From Bacteroidota bacterium (GTDB lineage: Bacteria; Bacteroidota; Bacteroidia; Chitinophagales; Chitinophagaceae), in NCBI GenBank assembly GCA_025361325.1, contig JANYAL010000052.1, forward strand, positions 1 through 8,749: a DNA stretch of 8,749 nt. The letters are read 5' to 3'. Each line of letters begins with the position of its first letter. The stretch's first letter is position 1. The notes under the pieces were generated by a model, which had not been told where the DNA came from, searched no databases, and saw only the letters and a program-made list of their open reading frames with translations. Shown here piece by piece: positions 6,041-8,749 of the stretch. Position numbers and translations under genes: made by a program.

Positions 6041-6940
6041 ATGAGTTTCGAATGGAAGGGCGTTATGCCCGCACTGACCACAAAATTCACGGCTGACGAT
6101 CAATTAGACCTGACGCTCTTTGAAAAAAACCTCTGCGCGCAGCTGGATGCCGGTGTTCATGGTATTATCCTGGGCGGAACACTGGGAGAGGCCAGTGTAC
6201 TCACAACTGCCGAAAAAGAGACCCTCGTCAAATTCGCAGTAGAAAAATGTGACGGGAAGATACCGGTGATATTGAATATAGCCGAAGGCTCCACCCGGGA
6301 AGCATTGCAGCAGGCCCGCTATGCCCAGGAATGGGGAGCCAAAGGCCTGATGCTGCTTCCACCTATGCGGTATAAAAGCGATCACCGCGAAACCGTTACC
6401 TATTTTAAGACAATCGCTTCATCCACTGATCTCCCCATTATGATCTACAACAACCCGGTGGATTATAAGATAGAAGTTACCCTCGACATGTTCGCCGAAC
6501 TTATCGAATGCAGCAATATACAGGCCGTGAAGGAATCCACACGGGATGTAAGCAATGTTACCCGGATGATCAACCGTTTCGGCAACCGTATAAAAATCCT
6601 GTGCGGCGTGGATACCATCGCCCTGGAAGAACTCTGCCTGGGAGCCGATGGCTGGGTGGCCGGACTGGTTTGCGCATTCCCTGCCGAAACCGTAGCCATA
6701 TATAACCTGGCAAAAGCTGGCCGATTGGCAGATGCAACAAAGATCTACCGCTGGTTTATGCCCCTGCTCGAACTGGACATTCACCCCAAATTGGTGCAGT
6801 ACATCAAACTTGCAGAAGCACAGGCTGGTATTGGTTCCGAGAACGTGCGGGCTCCCCGGCTGGCTCTGGAGGGTGAAGAAAGGGAAAGCGTACTGAAAAT
6901 CATAAATGACGGGATGGCAACAAGACCTTTGCTGATGTAA
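6041..6940 (+). CDS. Dihydrodipicolinate synthase family lyase/deaminase, probably not DapA
   Basis: This 299-residue protein has the class I aldolase barrel of the DHDPS/N-acetylneuraminate lyase superfamily. The GTLGE motif (46-50) corresponds to GTTGE of DapA, the catalytic Tyr is Tyr136 in YNNP (136-139), and the Schiff-base Lys is Lys164 in VKEST (163-167). The Gly-rich GADGWVAGLVC (201-211) is also conserved in style. The Arg that follows the Tyr motif in true DapA (YNVPSR, needed for the aspartate-semialdehyde/pyruvate product carboxylate) is Asp141 here, and the second Thr of GTTGE is Leu47. Lysine biosynthesis is therefore unlikely. The downstream aldehyde dehydrogenase of the 2-oxoglutarate-semialdehyde type suggests 1-pyrroline-4-hydroxy-2-carboxylate deaminase (hydroxyproline catabolism). 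Keto-deoxy sugar-acid dehydratases of the same superfamily are alternatives. The start at 6041 follows an A-rich leader. Confidence 0.9.
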   Translation: MSFEWKGVMPALTTKFTADDQLDLTLFEKNLCAQLDAGVHGIILGGTLGEASVLTTAEKETLVKFAVEKCDGKIPVILNIAEGSTREALQQARYAQEWGAKGLMLLPPMRYKSDHRETVTYFKTIASSTDLPIMIYNNPVDYKIEVTLDMFAELIECSNIQAVKESTRDVSNVTRMINRFGNRIKILCGVDTIALEELCLGADGWVAGLVCAFPAETVAIYNLAKAGRLADATKIYRWFMPLLELDIHPKLVQYIKLAEAQAGIGSENVRAPRLALEGEERESVLKIINDGMATRPLLM

Positions 6941-6942
6941 AG

Positions 6943-6977
6943 GATGTTTGATACCAGATGCTGGATACCGGATAAAA
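6943..6977 (+). repeat. Five-unit degenerate 7-bp tandem repeat beginning with GAT
   Basis: Directly after the stop codon at 6938-6940 come five consecutive heptamers: GATGTTT, GATACCA, GATGCTG, GATACCG, GATAAAA. All begin with GAT, and units 2 and 4 differ at one base. Within them, CCAG-ATG-CTGG (6954-6964) is a short perfect inverted repeat. The remaining 103 bp up to the next gene hold CCAAC (6980-6984) with GTTGG (6996-7000), and otherwise no clear motif. Confidence 0.6.
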
Positions 6978-7080
6978 ACCCAACATATGTAACAAGTTGG
7001 ACATTTGCCAACAGCATATCTGCATATTCACTACACACTATTAACCATCCACCATACACAAAAATAATAACCAACTTACT

Positions 7081-8586
7081 ATGTACAAAGACAACAGCAC
7101 GGAAGAAATTGATAGGGTGATGCAAACTGCCTGGCGGGCATTTCACCAGTACCGTAAGTTACCCCTTTCCAGTCGCGCCGCATTCATGCGGGCCATAGCT
7201 GTGGAACTGGAGAACTGCGGCGATGAACTGATACGTGTAGCTATGACCGAGACCAATCTCCCGGAAACACGTCTCAGGAGTGAAAGGGGCCGCACCATCT
7301 TTCAACTGAACAGTTATGCCGCAGCCTGCGAAAAAGGCGAATGGTTGGAGGCAAGGATCGATACTGCCATACCGGACAAAGTGCCGCCCAAACCCGATAT
7401 CCGCAAAATGCTGGTGCCCCTTGGGCCGGTAGTGGTATTCGGGGCCAGTAATTTTCCTTTCGCCTATTCCACTGCGGGGGGCGATACAGCCTGCGCCCTG
7501 GCTGCCGGCTGCCCGGTGATCGTTAAAGCACATCCCGCCCATACAGATACTTCTACGATCGTTGCCGCAGCGATACTAACAGCTGCGGATAAATGCAAGA
7601 TGCCCAGGGGCATCTTTGCCCATGTGTACGGGGCCGGTTTTGAGACGGGCAAGGCACTGGTACTGCATCCGCATACCAAGGCACTGGGCTTCACCGGTTC
7701 TTATACAGGAGGCAAACAACTGTTCGACTGGGGCAGCCAGCGTAAAGAACCCATACCCGTTTTTGCTGAAATGGGCAGTACCAACCCGGTATTTCTGCTG
7801 CCCGAAAGATTAAAATCCGATGTGGCTGGTATTGCGACCCTGTATGCGGGTTCCATAAACTTAGGCGTTGGACAATTCTGTACAAAGCCAGGTATCCTCA
7901 TCGGACTGGAAGGCAATGACCTGCAGACCTTTGTGCACGACCTGGGAAAAGCAGTAAGCCAGGTGAACCCCGCTCCCATGCTGCACGCTGGAATTGTGCA
8001 GGCTTTCAAAGAAAAGAAAGGAACCGCCTTACTGCAGGAAGGGGTACACCTGGTTGCAGAGTCAGAACTTTGGCAAAGTCATTCAGAAACATTGCCAAAG
8101 CTATCTGGTATCCCGACCCTTGCCACAACCAGCGCAAAAACATTCCTGGCAAACCCCATCCTCCACCAGGAGGTATTTGGCCCCTATGCTATCGTGATCC
8201 AATGCAAAGACATAAACGAGATGACCGAAGTAGCCAAACAACTGGAAGGACAATTGACCGCCACCCTTATGGCCACGGAAAATGATATCCGCGATAATGA
8301 GGCTCTGGTGGAAGCTATACATAATATCTGCGGCCGTATTATCCTCAACGGGGTGCCCACAGGTGTGGAAGTATGTTTGAGTATGCACCACGGCGGGCCT
8401 TTTCCCGCTACCACCGATGGCCGTTTCAGTTCTGTAGGTGCAGACGGTATTAAACGTTTTGCACGTCCCATCGCCTTTCAGAACTGGAGCAATACGCTGC
8501 TGCCGGATGAACTCAAAAATGAGAACCCGCTGGGTATTTGGAGAACGGTGAACAATGAATTAAGCAAAGACTCCCTTGATTTGTAA
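7081..8586 (+). CDS. Aldehyde dehydrogenase (NADP+), alpha-ketoglutaric semialdehyde dehydrogenase type
   Basis: This 501-residue aldehyde dehydrogenase oxidises an aldehyde to an acid with NAD(P). Key residues are Asn124 in FGASNFPFAYS, Lys149 in IVKAHPAHT, the nucleotide-site GFTGSYTGG (203-211), general base Glu230 in FAEMGSTNP and catalytic Cys267 in GQFCTKPG. EVFGP (364-368) and the C-terminal stretch HHGGPFPATTDGRFSSVG (436-453) also fit. The ASNFPFAYSTAGGDT and HPAHT segments mark the subgroup with alpha-ketoglutaric semialdehyde (2,5-dioxopentanoate) dehydrogenases and the Vibrio-type NADP aldehyde dehydrogenase. That enzyme makes 2-oxoglutarate as the last step of hydroxyproline, glucarate or pentose oxidation. 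The gene lies 140 bp after the DHDPS-family gene on the same strand, so the two probably catalyse consecutive steps. The exact substrate is inferred from context. Confidence 0.94.
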   Translation: MYKDNSTEEIDRVMQTAWRAFHQYRKLPLSSRAAFMRAIAVELENCGDELIRVAMTETNLPETRLRSERGRTIFQLNSYAAACEKGEWLEARIDTAIPDKVPPKPDIRKMLVPLGPVVVFGASNFPFAYSTAGGDTACALAAGCPVIVKAHPAHTDTSTIVAAAILTAADKCKMPRGIFAHVYGAGFETGKALVLHPHTKALGFTGSYTGGKQLFDWGSQRKEPIPVFAEMGSTNPVFLLPERLKSDVAGIATLYAGSINLGVGQFCTKPGILIGLEGNDLQTFVHDLGKAVSQVNPAPMLHAGIVQAFKEKKGTALLQEGVHLVAESELWQSHSETLPKLSGIPTLATTSAKTFLANPILHQEVFGPYAIVIQCKDINEMTEVAKQLEGQLTATLMATENDIRDNEALVEAIHNICGRIILNGVPTGVEVCLSMHHGGPFPATTDGRFSSVGADGIKRFARPIAFQNWSNTLLPDELKNENPLGIWRTVNNELSKDSLDL

Positions 8587-8634
8587 AATAAATTACTAAA
8601 TATTAATTACTCGAATTAGGATGAATTTCAAGAA

Positions 8635-8665
8635 TTGACTAATACGTATGCTTAATTTGTATAAT
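8635..8665 (+). promoter_or_regulatory. Possible promoter with E. coli-like boxes
   Basis: TTGACT (8635-8640), a 19-nt spacer and TATAAT (8660-8665) resemble a sigma-70 promoter, in the AT-rich 163-bp stretch after the aldehyde dehydrogenase stop. The Bacteroidetes sigma factor prefers TAnnTTTG; overlapping bases give TTAATTTG (8652-8659), one mismatch. It would drive a gene to the right of the window. Chance is quite possible in AT-rich DNA. Confidence 0.25.
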
Positions 8666-8689
8666 GAGAATAAATCCTGCTAATTAAAA

Positions 8690-8749
8690 TCAGGGAACAA
8701 AAGGGTCTGCTTCCGGACTTGTTCGGGTCAGGGTGCTACCATCTGTGTT
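8690..8749 (-). CDS. Possible C-terminal end of a convergent gene (partial)
   Basis: On the minus strand, one frame is open from the window edge for 19 codons to a TGA at 8692-8690, ending in the residues EADPFVP. The other two minus frames have early stops. The base composition rises from very AT-rich (8587-8690) to about half GC right of 8697, which suggests a gene boundary. The fragment is too short for any family assignment, and a plus-strand reading of the same bases is also open, so this is a weak call. Confidence 0.25.
   Translation of the reverse strand, partial: NTDGSTLTRTSPEADPFVP

Noticed and set aside
7159..8471. Several minus-strand open frames opposite the aldehyde dehydrogenase
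   Set aside because: They are antisense shadows without motifs or plausible starts; the plus-strand gene carries all catalytic residues.
8697..8749. Possible tRNA or other stable RNA fragment at the right edge
   Set aside because: The minus-strand text AGATGGTAG recalls a tRNA D-loop, but no D stem, anticodon arm or T arm could be paired within the visible bases.

Overview
The window looks like chromosomal DNA of a Bacteroidetes bacterium, probably near the Chitinophagaceae. This is inferred from A-rich start regions without Shine-Dalgarno sequences, several matches to the Bacteroidetes promoter element TAnnTTTG (two with an upstream TTTG at suitable spacing), and the style of the proteins. 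No sequence search could be run, so the taxonomy is tentative.

Left part (1-3144, all minus strand): a lemA gene is followed by two copies of a two-gene module. Each module has a small soluble TPM-domain protein and then a secreted or membrane-anchored TPM-domain protein with a very glycine-rich tail. The order of transcription is lemA, small TPM (A), membrane TPM (A), a 107-bp spacer, small TPM (B), membrane TPM (B, cut by the left edge). LemA with TPM proteins is a recurrent but functionally poorly understood bacterial neighbourhood. The tandem duplication and the small regulatory-looking spacer are the most distinctive things here.

Centre (3241-5543, minus strand): gap (glyceraldehyde-3-phosphate dehydrogenase) lies upstream of pgk (phosphoglycerate kinase), consecutive enzymes of lower glycolysis. 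The 92-bp gap-pgk spacer holds an intrinsic-terminator-like hairpin with a T-run ending only 14 nt before the pgk start. A good promoter match sits at the 3' end of gap, so the hairpin would lie in the pgk leader.

From 5700 on (plus strand): a single tRNA-Glu(TTC) has its own promoter and terminator. It is followed by two catabolic genes: a dihydrodipicolinate-synthase-superfamily lyase/deaminase and an NADP-type aldehyde dehydrogenase of the alpha-ketoglutaric-semialdehyde dehydrogenase type. Together they probably carry out the last two steps of hydroxyproline (or sugar-acid) breakdown to 2-oxoglutarate. A five-unit degenerate 7-bp repeat lies between them. The last 160 bp are AT-rich, with a possible promoter and perhaps the 3' end of a convergent gene at the right edge.

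No CRISPR array, insertion sequence, phage gene or defence system was seen. Most of the window is ordinary housekeeping and catabolic content.
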